Of a stretch of 64,000 nt of DNA, positions 1-9,661 are shown piece by piece. The notes beneath the pieces were generated by a model that was not told the origin of the DNA, ran no database searches, and saw only the letters and a list, made by a program, of their open reading frames with translations. How positions within the stretch are numbered: the first letter of the stretch is position 1; the number at the start of each line of letters is the position of its first letter. This DNA comes from Trebonia sp963811335. Its GTDB lineage: Bacteria; Actinomycetota; Actinomycetes; Streptosporangiales; Streptosporangiaceae. The position numbers and the translations under genes were made by a program. The stretch is taken from contig CAWERB010000032.1 in the NCBI GenBank assembly GCA_963811335.1, positions 198,158-262,157 of the forward strand, given 5' to 3'.

Positions 1-150
1 GCCCCGGCGGCCGCCGGCGTCGGCGGCGGCCTGCTCGGCATGCGGGAACGCGTCCACGCCTACGGGGGCGACGTCCGGGCCGGCCCCCGCCAGCCCGGGG
101 GCTGGCAAGTATCCGCGCGGCTGCGCCTGGACGGCGGCGACGCCTCATGA
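1..150 (+). CDS. Sensor histidine kinase, C-terminal end only
   Basis: Frame 1 is open from the left edge to a TGA at 148-150. The 49 visible residues contain GGGLLGMRERVHAYGG, the G2-box end of the HATPase domain of NarL-partner (HisKA_3) kinases. The stop overlaps the start of the next gene (ATGA), so kinase and response regulator are translationally coupled. The sensor and dimerisation domains lie outside the window, so the stimulus cannot be inferred. Confidence 0.8.
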   Translation, partial: APAAAGVGGGLLGMRERVHAYGGDVRAGPRQPGGWQVSARLRLDGGDAS

Positions 151-814
151 TCCAGGTGCTGCTGGTCGACGACCAGTCCCTGCTCAGGATGGGATTCCGG
201 CTGATCCTCGAGGCAGAGCCGGACATCGAGGTGGTCGGCGAAGCCGGGGACGGGGCGGCCGGGGTAAGCATGACATCGGCCCTGCGCCCCGACGTGGTGC
301 TGATGGACGTCCGGATGCCCGGCATGGACGGGATAGCCGCGACCGCCCTGATCACCGCCGCCTGCCCGGCGACCAAGGTCCTGATCCTCACCACCTTCGA
401 CCTGGACGAGTACGTCTTCGCCGGGCTCAAGGCCGGCGCCAGCGGATTTCTACTCAAAGACGCGCCGCCGGCCGAGCTGCTCACCGCTATCCGCACCGTC
501 GCCGGCGGCGACGCGGTCCTCGCCCCCACGACGACCCGCCGGCTGATCGACAAGTTCGTTCCCCTGATACCCGATCCCGGCCGGCAGCACGGACCGGGAT
601 GCTCCTGCTCAGCAAGCTCACCGACCGGGAACAGACCGTCTTCGTTCAGCTCGCCGCCGGGCGGTCCAACCGTGAGATCGCCGACGACCTGCACCTGTCC
701 GAAGGAACCGTCAAGGTCCACGTCGGACGGATACTAGCCAAGTTCGACCTCCGCGACCGCGTCCAGGCCGTCATCCTGGCCTACGAGTCAGGCCTGATAA
801 CGCCGGGCCGCTAA
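147..814 (+). CDS. NarL/FixJ-type response regulator, frameshifted
   Basis: Partner of the kinase upstream. The receiver domain (about residues 1-120) begins MIQVLLVDDQ and has the phospho-acceptor Asp in VVLMDVRMPGMDG and the Lys in GFLLKDAPP. This frame runs out near 560-600. The LuxR-type helix-turn-helix (KLTDREQTVF, then SNREIADDLHLSEGTVKVHVGR) continues in another frame from about 599 to the TAA at 814. The two pieces join as in the normal family with one small indel, so the gene is probably intact in the organism. Its target promoter is not evident. Confidence 0.85.
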
Positions 815-828
815 GCCCGCCGCTGACG

Positions 829-1482
829 TCAGTCGGTTGCTTCCGCCTGCTTGACGAGGTCGGGGTGGAAGCCGGCGGCCAAGGCGGTCAGCGCGGCGTC
901 CAGGTAGATGGTCAGGTCCGCGTCCGCCCGGGCGGACCAGCGGTCATAGGCCGCGCGGCAGGCGGCGAGCACAGACCGGCCGACGGTCAGCGGGTACAGG
1001 GACTCGGCGGGCTGGCCGAGCCGCCGCCCGGCGAACTCGCTGACCGCCCGCTCCCAGGCCTCGTAGTGCTCGGCGGCGCTGAACGACAGCGCGGGCTCCG
1101 TAGCGATGAGGTGCATCCGCAGCCGCATCTCGGGGACATCAGCGGCCCGGTAGTGGTTCGCCGCGACCACCGCGCCCCGGATCGCGTCCATCATCGGCAC
1201 GTCGTCGGGTACCGAGCCGAGTGTGGCCCTGATGGTGTCCACCTCGGTTTCGAACTCGCCCCACAGCACGCTCGCCTTGGTCGTGAAGTACCGGAAGAAC
1301 GTGCGCTCGCTGACCCCGGCCTCGGCCGCGATCTGCTCGATCGTGGTGGTGTCGAACCCGTGCTCAGAGAAGAGCCGCAGCGCGATCAGCCGCAGCTCGC
1401 GCCTGCTGGTGGACCGCGGCCGCCCGCGGTGACCGCGAGCCTGCCCGGCCGCCCCGTGGTCGGTCAACCTCGTCACCTCCAT
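829..1482 (-). CDS. mftR: TetR-family regulator, mycofactocin-system type (MftR-like)
   Basis: About 217 residues. The N-terminal helix-turn-helix has RGRPRSTSRRELRLIALRLF and VSERTFFRYFTTKASVLWGEFE. The FFRYF..K...WGEF pattern and the C-terminal region (RMHLIATEPAL, YEAWERAVSEFAGRRLG, AALTALAAGF) resemble the mycofactocin regulator MftR, which responds to long-chain acyl-CoA in mycobacteria. It is divergent from a mycofactocin-coupled SDR, which supports the call. ATG 1482 follows GGGG and is preferred; ATG 1503 is in frame upstream. The 1483-1538 gap is the likely operator. A generic TetR regulator remains possible. Confidence 0.72.
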   Translation of the reverse strand: MEVTRLTDHGAAGQARGHRGRPRSTSRRELRLIALRLFSEHGFDTTTIEQIAAEAGVSERTFFRYFTTKASVLWGEFETEVDTIRATLGSVPDDVPMMDAIRGAVVAANHYRAADVPEMRLRMHLIATEPALSFSAAEHYEAWERAVSEFAGRRLGQPAESLYPLTVGRSVLAACRAAYDRWSARADADLTIYLDAALTALAAGFHPDLVKQAEATD

Positions 1483-1538
1483 GAGACCCCGGTCACACCA
1501 CATTGCTTTTGTCAGTGGCTGACTTTAACATCCGGGAC

Positions 1539-2348
1539 ATGGCAGGACGAGTAGCGGGCAAGGTCGCCTTCGTCACCGGCGCGGGCCGCGGCCAGGGTCG
1601 CAGCCACGCGATCAGGCTCGCGGAAGAGGGCGCGGACATCATCGCGATTGACATCTGCCGTGACTACGACACCGTCGGCTACGGCATGTCGACCGAGGAA
1701 GACCTCGCCGATACCGCCAAGCAGGTCGAGGCGCTCGACCGGCGCATCATCGCCAAGCCGGCCGACGTCCGGGACCCCCAGGCGCTCAAGAGGATCGTCG
1801 ACGCGGGCGTGGCCGAACTCGGCAGGCTTGACATCGTCGTAGCGAACGCAGGCATCTGCACCGTCCAGTCCTGGGACGAGGTCACGCCGGCTATCTGGCA
1901 GGACACGCTGGACACCAACCTGACCGGCGTGTGGCACACCATCGTGGCCGGCGTCCCGCACCTGGTCGCCGCCGGCGGCGGGTCGATCATCGCCACCAGC
2001 TCCACGGCCGGCATCAAGGGCCTGCCTTACTTCGCGCCGTACGTGGCGGCCAAGCACGGCGTTGTCGGCATCGCCAAGACGATGGCGAACGAGCTGGCCC
2101 GGCACAACATCCGGGTCAACACCGTGCACCCGTGCGGCGTCAACACCCCGCTGGGCAACGGCCTGGGCTACCTCGACGCGCTGATAGAAAGAGACCCGGG
2201 CCTCGGGCACATCTACACGAACGCACTGGCGGTGGAAAGCCTCGAGCCGCGCGAGATCAGCAACGCCGTGCTGTTCCTCGCTTCCGACGAGGCGCGGTAC
2301 GTCACTGGGCTCGAGTTCACCGTCGACGCAGGGAACACGATCCGATGA
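1539..2348 (+). CDS. Mycofactocin-coupled SDR family oxidoreductase
   Basis: Short-chain dehydrogenase of 269 residues. It has the nucleotide motif TGAGRGQGRSHAIRLAEEGAD, here with the insert after IAIDIC (DYDTVGYGMSTEEDL) that marks the subfamily holding NAD non-exchangeably and passing electrons to mycofactocin. Other motifs are VANAG, TSSTAGIKG with the catalytic Ser, and YVAAKHG (YxxxK). ATG 1539 is chosen; a TTG 36 bases upstream is less likely. The stop overlaps the ATG of the MoxR gene. The substrate is probably an alcohol, but this is inferred from the family only. Confidence 0.85.
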   Translation: MAGRVAGKVAFVTGAGRGQGRSHAIRLAEEGADIIAIDICRDYDTVGYGMSTEEDLADTAKQVEALDRRIIAKPADVRDPQALKRIVDAGVAELGRLDIVVANAGICTVQSWDEVTPAIWQDTLDTNLTGVWHTIVAGVPHLVAAGGGSIIATSSTAGIKGLPYFAPYVAAKHGVVGIAKTMANELARHNIRVNTVHPCGVNTPLGNGLGYLDALIERDPGLGHIYTNALAVESLEPREISNAVLFLASDEARYVTGLEFTVDAGNTIR

Positions 2349-3340
2349 GCACGAGCAGAATGAGCACGCTGACCGGGGTCAGAGACCGGATCAGGGCCCG
2401 TGTGGTGGGCCGCGAACGTGAGCTCGACCTGGTGCTCGCGGCCGTCGCGGCGGGCCGCGACCTGCTCCTTGAGGGACCGCCTGGCACGAGCAAGTCCACG
2501 CTGTTGCGGGCGATCACGGCCGAGTGGGGCATCCCGCTGGTGTTCGTCGAGGGCAACGCCGACCTCACCCCGGCGAAGCTGGTCGGGCACCACAACCCGG
2601 CGCGGGTGCTCCGTGAGGACTACAGCCCGGACAATTTCGTCGACGGCCCGCTGGTCGAGGCGATGCGGCACGGGGGCTTCCTCTACATCGAGGAGTTCAA
2701 CCGGGCGCCGGAGGACACGCTGAACACCCTGCTCACCGCGATGGCCGAGCGGCGCGTCACGGTGCCCCGGGTGGGCGAGGTCGTCGCCAGGGACACCTTC
2801 CGCGTCATCGCGTCGATGAACCCTTACGACAACATCGGCACCACCCGGCTGTCGACGTCGGTGCACGACCGGCTGTGCCGTCTCGCGGTGACCTACCAGG
2901 ACGCGGCGGCCGAGCGCGGCATCGTCGCGCTGCGCGCCCCGCTCCCCGACCTCAAGCCCGCCCGCTACGAGCGTCTGGTCGCCGACGCCGTGGCCGTCAC
3001 CCGGGCCACGCGCGCACACGATGACATCAGGCAGGGCTCTTCGGTGCGCGGCGCAATCGACCTGACCCTGGTCGCCGGGCAGCTCTTCGAGTTGGCTACG
3101 GAACGGGCGAACTCTTTTCATTCTGTCTTCCGCGCCACCGCCCCTGACCCGCCGGCGTCGGCCGAACAGGACGCGGAGGCTGAGCAGGCCTACCGCGAGA
3201 TCATCTATGACGCAATGGTCGTCGCGTTGTCCGGCCGGATCTTCCTCGACGAGACCGTCGAGGCCACGCCAGAGCAGGTGCTCAGGCAGGTCTGGGAGGA
3301 CCACTTCATACTCAACCCGGCGACCGCGTCCCCCGGTTGA
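2345..3340 (+). CDS. MoxR-family AAA+ ATPase (CoxD-like)
   Basis: 331 residues. Walker A is GPPGTSKSTLL, the variant GTSKS form of this MoxR subgroup. Walker B is GGFLYIEEFNRAPEDTLNTLL and sensor 1 is FRVIASMNPYDN. MoxR ATPases work with VWA-domain partners as chaperones that mature or activate metalloenzymes and dehydrogenases; the partner gene is directly downstream. The start is the ATG overlapping the SDR stop (ATGA), indicating tight coupling. The GTSKS class also accompanies CO dehydrogenase-type clusters, but no such enzyme is in this window. Confidence 0.88.
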   Translation: MSTSRMSTLTGVRDRIRARVVGRERELDLVLAAVAAGRDLLLEGPPGTSKSTLLRAITAEWGIPLVFVEGNADLTPAKLVGHHNPARVLREDYSPDNFVDGPLVEAMRHGGFLYIEEFNRAPEDTLNTLLTAMAERRVTVPRVGEVVARDTFRVIASMNPYDNIGTTRLSTSVHDRLCRLAVTYQDAAAERGIVALRAPLPDLKPARYERLVADAVAVTRATRAHDDIRQGSSVRGAIDLTLVAGQLFELATERANSFHSVFRATAPDPPASAEQDAEAEQAYREIIYDAMVVALSGRIFLDETVEATPEQVLRQVWEDHFILNPATASPG

Positions 3341-4366
3341 ATGGAGGTGGCCGCCGGAAACGCCGGCGCGGCGCCCCGGTGACCCGGGCCGGAAGCGCGA
3401 AGCCGGGGTATCGGGCCTGCGGCCGCTGCGCCGCAAGCCCAAGGAGCTGACCGCGGAGCCGTCACTGCTTGACGCCGCGCCCCCATCGGGCGCCGGAGGC
3501 GGGCTGGCGGTGCCGGGGGGACCAAGCACCCGTTCGGCGCTACCGTCGGCGCCGGCCGGAAGCGGCGGGCCGGCGACAACCGACGAGCAAGCGGCGCTGA
3601 CCGCCGTGCTGCACGACCCGGAGCGGGTGGTCGACCAGGAGACCCTGCGCCGGGCGCGGGAGATCGCGGCGCGGCTGGCGGTACCGCGGCCCCGGGGCGA
3701 CCGGACGGCGCGACCCGGCGACTGGGCGGCCGGGGAGAGGTCGCCAGCGTCCCGTACCGGGGCGGCTCGGACGACATCGACCTGGACCAGACGCTTGAGC
3801 AGCTGACCGAGCACCCGGTGCCAGCGGACGAGGACATCGTGGTGCGGGAGCGGGTCACCACCACGCGTTCCGTGGTGCTGCTCGTCGACCTTTCCGGGTC
3901 GATGCGCGGCGAGCGCTCGCGGACGGCGGCGGCCGCCGTTGGCGCCCTCGCGGCGGAACTGGCCAGGGACAACCTCGCGGTGATCGCGTTCTGGTCGGAC
4001 GCGGCGATCCTGTCTCGCTTTGGCCAGCAGGTCCTACCCGCCCGGCTGATCGAGACGATGCTGCGGATCCCGGCCCGCGGCCTCACCAACGTGGCGTTCC
4101 CGCTGCAGGTGGCGCGGCGTGAGCTGGCCAGGGCCCCGGCGAGGGACGCACGGGCGCTGCTGCTCTCCGACTGCGTGCACAACGCGGGCCCGGACCCGCG
4201 GCCGTTCGCGGTGCGGCTGCCGAGGCTGGACGTCCTGCTCGACACGACCGGTGAGCAGGATCCCGAGCTGGCCCGTGACCTCGCCAGGCTCGGCCGCGGC
4301 AGCCTCCGGCCGGTTCACGGCTACCGGGACGTGGCCCCGGCCCTCAGTGAGTTTTTCGGCGGTTGA
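3341..4366 (+). CDS. VWA-domain protein (CoxE-like), frameshifted
   Basis: Partner of the MoxR ATPase. The C-terminal VWA domain has the MIDAS motif VVLLVDLSGSMRGE and a later DCVHNAG segment, preceded by VPYRGGSDDIDLDQTLE, all in frame 2 from about 3700 to 4366. The N-terminal part (LRPLRRKPKEL, then ALTAVLHDPERVVDQETLRRAR) lies in frame 3 from about 3395 to 3735, so one indel falls near 3690-3740. An ATG at 3341 abuts the moxR stop but its frame closes at once; a second indel near 3380 would link it. The start is therefore uncertain. Confidence 0.75.
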
Positions 4367-4411
4367 CCCGGGCGCGAGACAGCGCGCGGAGGAAAGGGTA
4401 CTGATGAAGTT

Positions 4412-5584
4412 ATGGCTAACAAGTGGTTTGAGACGGTGGCGGTCGCGCAGCTCCGGGCCAGGCGGCACCTGCCCAAGGCCGTGTACATGGCGCTTGTCGC
4501 CGGCGCGGAAGCCGGCGTGACGATGCGCGATAACGTCGACGCGTTCAGCGAGCTTGGGTTCGCCCCGCACGTCGCGGGCCTGCCGGCCACGCGGGCGATG
4601 GCCACCACCGTGATGGGCCAGGACATCTCGCTGCCCGTGCTGATCTCGCCGACTGGCGTACAGGCGGTGCACCCGGACGGCGAGGTCGCCGTGGCGCGGG
4701 CCGCCGCGGCGCGGGGCACGGCGATGGGCTTGTCGTCGTTCGCGTCCAAGCCGGTCGAGGAGGTCGTCGCGGCGAACCCCAAGACGTTCTTCCAGATGTA
4801 CTGGGTCGGCACGCGCGACGACATGGCGGCGCGCATGGAACGGGCCCGCGCCGCCGGCGCGGTCGGGGTCATCGTGACACTCGACTGGTCGTTCTCCTTC
4901 GGCCGGGACTGGGGATCGCCCAAGATCCCGGAGAGCATGACGCTGCAGGAGATGATGCGGCAGGCACCCGGGGCGCTGTCCCGGCCGGCCTGGCTGTACT
5001 CGTGGCTCAAGACGGGCGGGATCCCAGGTCTCAGTGTGCCGAACCTGCCGGTGGGCGGGGCGCCGGTGCCGACGTTCTTCGGCGCCTACGGGCAGTGGAT
5101 GCAGACGCCGCCGCCGTCCTGGGAGGACGTCGCCTGGCTGCGCTCGCAGTGGGACGGCCCGTTCATGCTCAAGGGCGTTACCCGGGTCGACGACGCGAAG
5201 CGGGCGGTCGACGCGGGCGTCTCCGCGATCTCGGTGTCCAACCATGGCGGGAACAACCTGGACGGCACCCCGGCCACCATCCGGCTGCTGCCCGACATCG
5301 CCCAGGCGGTCGGCGACCAGGTCGAGGTGCTGATGGACGGCGGCGTGCGGCGTGGCGGCGACGTGGTGAAGGCGCTCGCCCTCGGGGCGCGCGCGGTGCT
5401 TATCGGCCGTGCGTACCTGTGGGGCCTCGGGGCGAACGGGCAAGCCGGCGTGGAGAACGTCCTCGACCTGCTGCGCTCCGGAATCGACGCCTGCCTGCTC
5501 GGCCTCGGCCACTCGTCGATCGCCGAGTTGTCGCCCGACGACCTGGTGATACCGCCCGGGTTCACCAGGCGCCTCGGCGGCTGA
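4412..5584 (+). CDS. mftD: MftD, pre-mycofactocin synthase (FMN-dependent)
   Basis: 390 residues, full length and intact. It belongs to the FMN-dependent alpha-hydroxy-acid dehydrogenase fold and closely follows known MftD sequences: WFETVAVAQLRARRHLPK, ELGFAPHV, TVMGQDISLPV, GLSSFASKPVEEV, SFGRDWGSPKIPE, SNHGGNNLDGTPATI and MDGGVRRGGDVVKA. MftD oxidatively deaminates the AHDP intermediate made from the MftA peptide to give the redox-active carbonyl of pre-mycofactocin. A GGAGGAAAG lies about 15 bases upstream. Here it follows SDR, MoxR and VWA genes instead of mftA-B-C. Confidence 0.93.
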   Translation: MANKWFETVAVAQLRARRHLPKAVYMALVAGAEAGVTMRDNVDAFSELGFAPHVAGLPATRAMATTVMGQDISLPVLISPTGVQAVHPDGEVAVARAAAARGTAMGLSSFASKPVEEVVAANPKTFFQMYWVGTRDDMAARMERARAAGAVGVIVTLDWSFSFGRDWGSPKIPESMTLQEMMRQAPGALSRPAWLYSWLKTGGIPGLSVPNLPVGGAPVPTFFGAYGQWMQTPPPSWEDVAWLRSQWDGPFMLKGVTRVDDAKRAVDAGVSAISVSNHGGNNLDGTPATIRLLPDIAQAVGDQVEVLMDGGVRRGGDVVKALALGARAVLIGRAYLWGLGANGQAGVENVLDLLRSGIDACLLGLGHSSIAELSPDDLVIPPGFTRRLGG

Positions 5585-5601
5585 GGGCGACGGCGAAGCG
5601 G

Positions 5602-6142
5602 CTACAGGTGGGCTGCGTCGATGGCCTGCTGCAGGGACTGGGCGTACCCCTGGCTGGTGTAGGTCGCGCCGCTGACCCCCTGGATGTTGGCGCTCTGCGC
5701 CTGGACGGCCTCCTGGTTCAGCTGCGGGATGGCGTCCTCCCCGATGGAGCTGCCGCCCATGTCGTTGCCGTTGGCTTGGGTGATCTTCCCGTCGGACACG
5801 GTGATCTGCACCTGTACAGGACCGTAGTTGGTATCGACCGCCGGGCCGGTGAAGGTACCTGACGGCTTCGGCGGGGGCGGTGGCGCCTGGGTCGTCGGAG
5901 GGGGGGTGTACGCCGGTGCCGTCGTCTTCTTCGTGGTCGGCTTCGCGCTGGCTGACTTCGTCGCCGCCGGCTTGGTGGTCGGCGGCATCATCGTCGGCGT
6001 CGTGGCGCTCGGCGATGCCGACGGCGTAGACCGGCGTGACCGGCTTGGCGAGCGCGGTCACGGTCGGCACATGGGTCTTGTACGAGAACAGCGCGGCCAG
6101 CCCGGCGACGGTGCCGCCGAGGGCGAGGACAGCGCGGCGCAT
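5602..6142 (-). CDS. Secreted FMN-binding domain protein, frameshifted
   Basis: Reads from ATG 6142, with AGGAGG six bases upstream, through a hydrophobic signal (MRRAVLALGGTVAGLAALFS). After an indel near 6025-6040 it continues through a Ser/Thr/Pro/Lys linker (SPSATTPTMMPPTTKPAATK) into an FMN-binding domain (about 80 residues: VDTNYGPVQVQITVSDGKI ending SGATYTSQGYAQSLQQAI). In this family the SGAT Thr can carry covalent FMN. It is probably an extracytoplasmic flavoprotein. It lies 44 bases downstream of the ferric-reductase-like gene on the same strand, which suggests an electron-transfer pair. Confidence 0.82.
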
Positions 6143-6186
6143 GCAACCTCCTGGGTCGGTTTGGTATCTCTGGTGAAGCTCGTGGG

Positions 6187-8312
6187 TCAGAAGTCGAACG
6201 ACTCGTGGTGGATCCGCCGGCGCGGGATGCCCGCTTCGACCAGCGCGTTGACCGCGGCCATGGTCATGCCGCTCGGCCCGCACACGTACGCCTCGCACCG
6301 GTGCAGTCCAGGAACGGTCTGCAGCAGGTGCTCGGCGTCGAGCGGGTCGTAGCCGAGTTCCTTGCGGGAGCCGATCAGGTAGTGCAGCGCGGCCTGCCTG
6401 TCGCTGGCGATCGCGTTGAGCTCCCTGCTGAACACGACGTCGCGGGGATGGCTGGCCCGGTAGAGCAGCGTGATGTTGCCGGACATCCGCTTGGGCAGTG
6501 CGGCGAACATCGCGCGGATCGGGGTGATGCCGACGCCGCCGGCGATGAACAGGATCCGCCGGCCGGTCAGTGACGGCGTGAACGCGCCGTACGGGCCTTC
6601 GGCGATGATCCGCGTGCCCGGCGGCAGGTTGGCCAGGGAGCCGCTGTGGTCGCCGAGGGCCTTGACGGTGATGCGCATCAGGTCGGGCTGCGGCATCGCG
6701 GAGAGCGAGTAGGGGTGGGACTGCCACCACAGCTCGCGGGTGAGGAACCGGAAGCGGAAGAACTGCCCGGGCTCCGCGCGCAGGTGGTCGAACTCGCGGC
6801 CGGAGATGAGCACCGACACGATGCCGGGTGCCTCGGGCTTGACGGACTGCACGGTGAACTGGTGCCTAGCGGCATTGCGCAGCGGGGTGATGACCCGGTA
6901 CCACAGCAGCAGCCCGCCGACCATCGCGTACAGCGCCGACCAGGCGACCCGGGCCTGGAGGCTCAGCGCGAACGCGCCGCCGTCGGCGAACTGGTGGCTG
7001 AACGCGAGCGCGATCGCCAGGTAGGTGTACAGGTGGGCGTAGTACCAGGTCTCGTAGGCGATGCGGCGGCGCGCGGCGCGCATGGAGAACGCGGCGACCA
7101 TCAGCAGCAGCAGCCAGGCGACCGTCGCCATCAGGATGTCGGGAAACTCCCGCTCCAGCGTCATTGTCTCGCCCGTCACGCTGGCGCGCGCGGCGGCCGC
7201 CATGCCCCAGACGATGAACACGACGTGCCCGGTGATCGCGGTGATGGTCCACCGGCCGCCGGTGGCATGCCAGCGGCCCAGCCGGTCCATGCCGATGGCC
7301 TTTTCCAGCGGCGGCAGCCGCGCCATCAGCGCGACGAGGATGATCACGCCGTACCCGCCGACCAGGCCGAGCACCTCGCCGATGTCGATGAGCAGCGCGC
7401 CGCTGCCGTGCTGGAACAGCGTGTCGCGCCACCACAGGTACAAGACGCCGAGGAAGCCGGCCCCGATGACCCAGAGCACTACGGCGGGCAGGATCATCCG
7501 CGCCTTGCCGGTGCCCGGCGTGATCGGCTTGGCGGTCCGCTGGGCACCGGAGGTGCGCGACGCGCTGGTCGCTTTGAGCGTGCCGGTCGCATTGAGCGGG
7601 TCGGCCGTCCGGATGGCAGCGGACACCGAGGTGGCATCGGCCGCCGTTTGCCCGCCGCTCGTCCGCATGGCGCCGGTCGCCTGCATGGCGCCGGTCGTCC
7701 CGCATGGCGCCGGTCGTCCTGGCGGGGTCGAGCATCGGGTTGGCGGCGGTCGCCCGGACGGGGACCGCTTGGCCGGCACTGGTCAGGGGGCCGGCCTCCC
7801 ACGGCGGCGGCTGCTCGGTCTGGGCAGGCCCGCCGACCTGCGCGGGCCACGCGCCCGTGTTCCGCCGCGGCCATACCGCGCGGTCCCTGCGAGCCGTCCG
7901 CGGGTCGGGCCGTTCCTGGGGCAGCGCCGGCTGGGCAGCCGTGGCGGGCACCGGCCGGGACTGTGTCCAGCGGCGGCCCTCAGCCGGGTCGGCCCATTCC
8001 GGCGGCGGCATCTCCGGTCGCTGCGGCCCCGCCGGCCCGCGCGCCTGCCATGAGCCGGTCGGCTGGTGGCCGGCCATCGGGTTGCCGGCCATTGGATTGC
8101 CGGCCATCGGGTAAGGGCCGGGCGCCGCGGCGGCCCAGGGTATCCCGGCCCGGTACCCCGCTCGGGCGGGCCCGGCCAGGCCGCCGCGCTGCGCGCCCTG
8201 ACTGTTGCGGCCATCCGGGTGCTGATCGCGCGGGTATGAGCCCCACTCGTACTGATCACCTCGGGGGCGGGCCGTCCGGGCGGTCGTTTGAAGAACGTCC
8301 GGGGTGAGCCAT
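6187..8312 (-). CDS. Ferric-reductase-like transmembrane flavocytochrome, two frameshifts
   Basis: ATG 8312 follows GAGGAG and begins MAHPGRSSNDRPDGPP. A long Pro/Gly/Ala-rich cytoplasmic tail follows, containing three MAGNP/MAGHQ repeats. From about residue 260 come some six membrane helices with candidate haem His residues, and then a C-terminal FAD/NAD(P) module: HPYSLSAMP, GPYGAFTP, FIAGGVGITPIRAMF and CEAYVCGPSGM. It should move electrons from NAD(P)H through FAD and haem to an outside acceptor, plausibly the adjacent FMN-binding protein. Indels lie near 8256-8275 (a G5 run) and near 7690. The low-complexity tail makes the first 200 residues less certain. Confidence 0.85.
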
Positions 8313-8800
8313 GGCGCTCCTCAGTCCTAGGCCGGCGGTTCGGGGGATATGCCCCATTCTCGGGGAGACGTACACAGTCTTGTGGCGGCTTCGTTGCATT
8401 GGCGAGACTTTGGGCGCATTCTGAGGAACTGCAGAGTTAGCGCGGCGGGTGTGCGCCTGGAGCCCTGCTCCGCGTCCTGGGGGGCGCCGTGACGTCGGAA
8501 TTCTGTCTTTCACCGCAGCGCTCGGCGCGGACCTCGGCGGGCTCGCCGTGACCGCGGTTCACCGGCAGGCCGCGCCGCGCAGGAAACTGGCGAGACGCCG
8601 GGCTCCGCCTGGCCATCGCACCGGATCATCCCCCCCAGGACTGCGTCCCCGCCCTCCGGTGCTGGCCCCGGCCCTTACGGGCTGGTGCCCAATGCGGTGC
8701 TCGGCGTCTCGCCAACTGCAGCTAACCGCATGGCCGGCGGCCGCGCCATCCCCGAATCCGGGGGTGCCCGCCGCGCGGGACCCGAGCCTAGACTGATTCG
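8313..8800. other. Intergenic region between two divergent genes
   Basis: No convincing coding frame was found on either strand. The left part must hold the promoter of the flavocytochrome gene (minus strand) and the right end that of the FHA gene (plus strand). The 8370-8430 stretch is the least GC-rich part. I see no palindrome strong enough to call an operator. Confidence 0.5.
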
Positions 8801-9613
8801 GTGGCCGCGCACGTTAGTACCGCGTCTGGCCAGGTCATCCGGCTCACCGAAGGCAGCCAGCTGATATTCGGGCGAGGTCCTGAGGTCGACCTGGCCATCT
8901 CCGCTGGGCGCGGCCTGTCCCGGCGGGCCGGCGTGATCGCCGCCACGCCGGAGGGCGCCTGGATCGCCAACATCAGCCAGACCCACGCGCTCTACGTGGC
9001 GGGCGACGGCTACCGGATCCGGCTGCCGCGGGTGGAGGGCGACGGTGACCCGGCGGGCGGCTGGCTGGTCCACGCGGGCACGGCGATGGTCGGCTCGCGC
9101 TCGATGCTTGACGACGGGCTGCAGATCGCGGTGACGGTCCCCGGCAGGCACCGGCGACCGCGGTCGGCGGCGGGCCCGGCCGACCAGGCGCAGCCAGACG
9201 AGGAAGGCACCGTGCTGCCTCTTTACCTGGACCCCAAGACCAAGCTCTTCCTGGTGGCGCTGATGTGGTGCCGGCCGTGGCTGACCGACCCGGGCGCCGC
9301 GTCACCGCTTCCGCGCACTCCGGAGATCGCCAGGGCCGCGCTCGAGGTGACCGGCGCGCACCATGAGCTTGAGCGGTTCGATAGTGATCCCGAGTTCCGC
9401 GACAAGCTGTCCGCCCGCGTCGCCGAGCACATCAAGGTGCTGCGCCGCAAGATCGCCGAGCGCGGGCTCGCCGGGCCCGATGTCCGGCTGTCGGACGAGG
9501 TGGCCGTGCGGGTGCTGATCGAGCACGGGGTCGTCGGCCTTGGCGACCTCGCGCTGCTCGCCGACCCTGCGTGGTGCTCCCGGCAGGAGGACCTGTGGTG
9601 GAGCAGGGATTGA
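8801..9613 (+). CDS. FHA-domain protein with C-terminal helical domain
   Basis: 270 residues from GTG 8801. Residues about 10-100 resemble a degenerate phosphothreonine-binding FHA domain (LIFGRGPEVDL, then LSRRAGVI and IANISQ, matching the GR/S/N positions). A basic linker leads to a C-terminal domain (about 140-270) of helical, winged-helix-like character (HIKVLRRKIAERG). Proteins of this sort are read-outs of Ser/Thr kinases, and a receptor kinase gene converges on it 49 bases downstream. A kinase-substrate link is inferred from position only. Confidence 0.68.
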   Translation: MAAHVSTASGQVIRLTEGSQLIFGRGPEVDLAISAGRGLSRRAGVIAATPEGAWIANISQTHALYVAGDGYRIRLPRVEGDGDPAGGWLVHAGTAMVGSRSMLDDGLQIAVTVPGRHRRPRSAAGPADQAQPDEEGTVLPLYLDPKTKLFLVALMWCRPWLTDPGAASPLPRTPEIARAALEVTGAHHELERFDSDPEFRDKLSARVAEHIKVLRRKIAERGLAGPDVRLSDEVAVRVLIEHGVVGLGDLALLADPAWCSRQEDLWWSRD

Positions 9614-9661
9614 GGGCCGTCTTCGCGTCGGAGGTGCCGCGGTCCTGCGCGTCCTCGCGGA

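Noticed and set aside
829..5584. Search for an mftA precursor peptide in the mycofactocin-type region
   Set aside because: No short frame ending in the conserved VY core was found in gaps 1483-1538, 4367-4411 or nearby, so none is reported.
4034..6730. Minus-strand open frame of 898 codons
   Set aside because: It runs antisense to mftD and the VWA gene, and has Arg/Pro/His-rich composition without any domain. Only its short MRRAVLALGG part is real, as the signal peptide of the FMN-binding protein.
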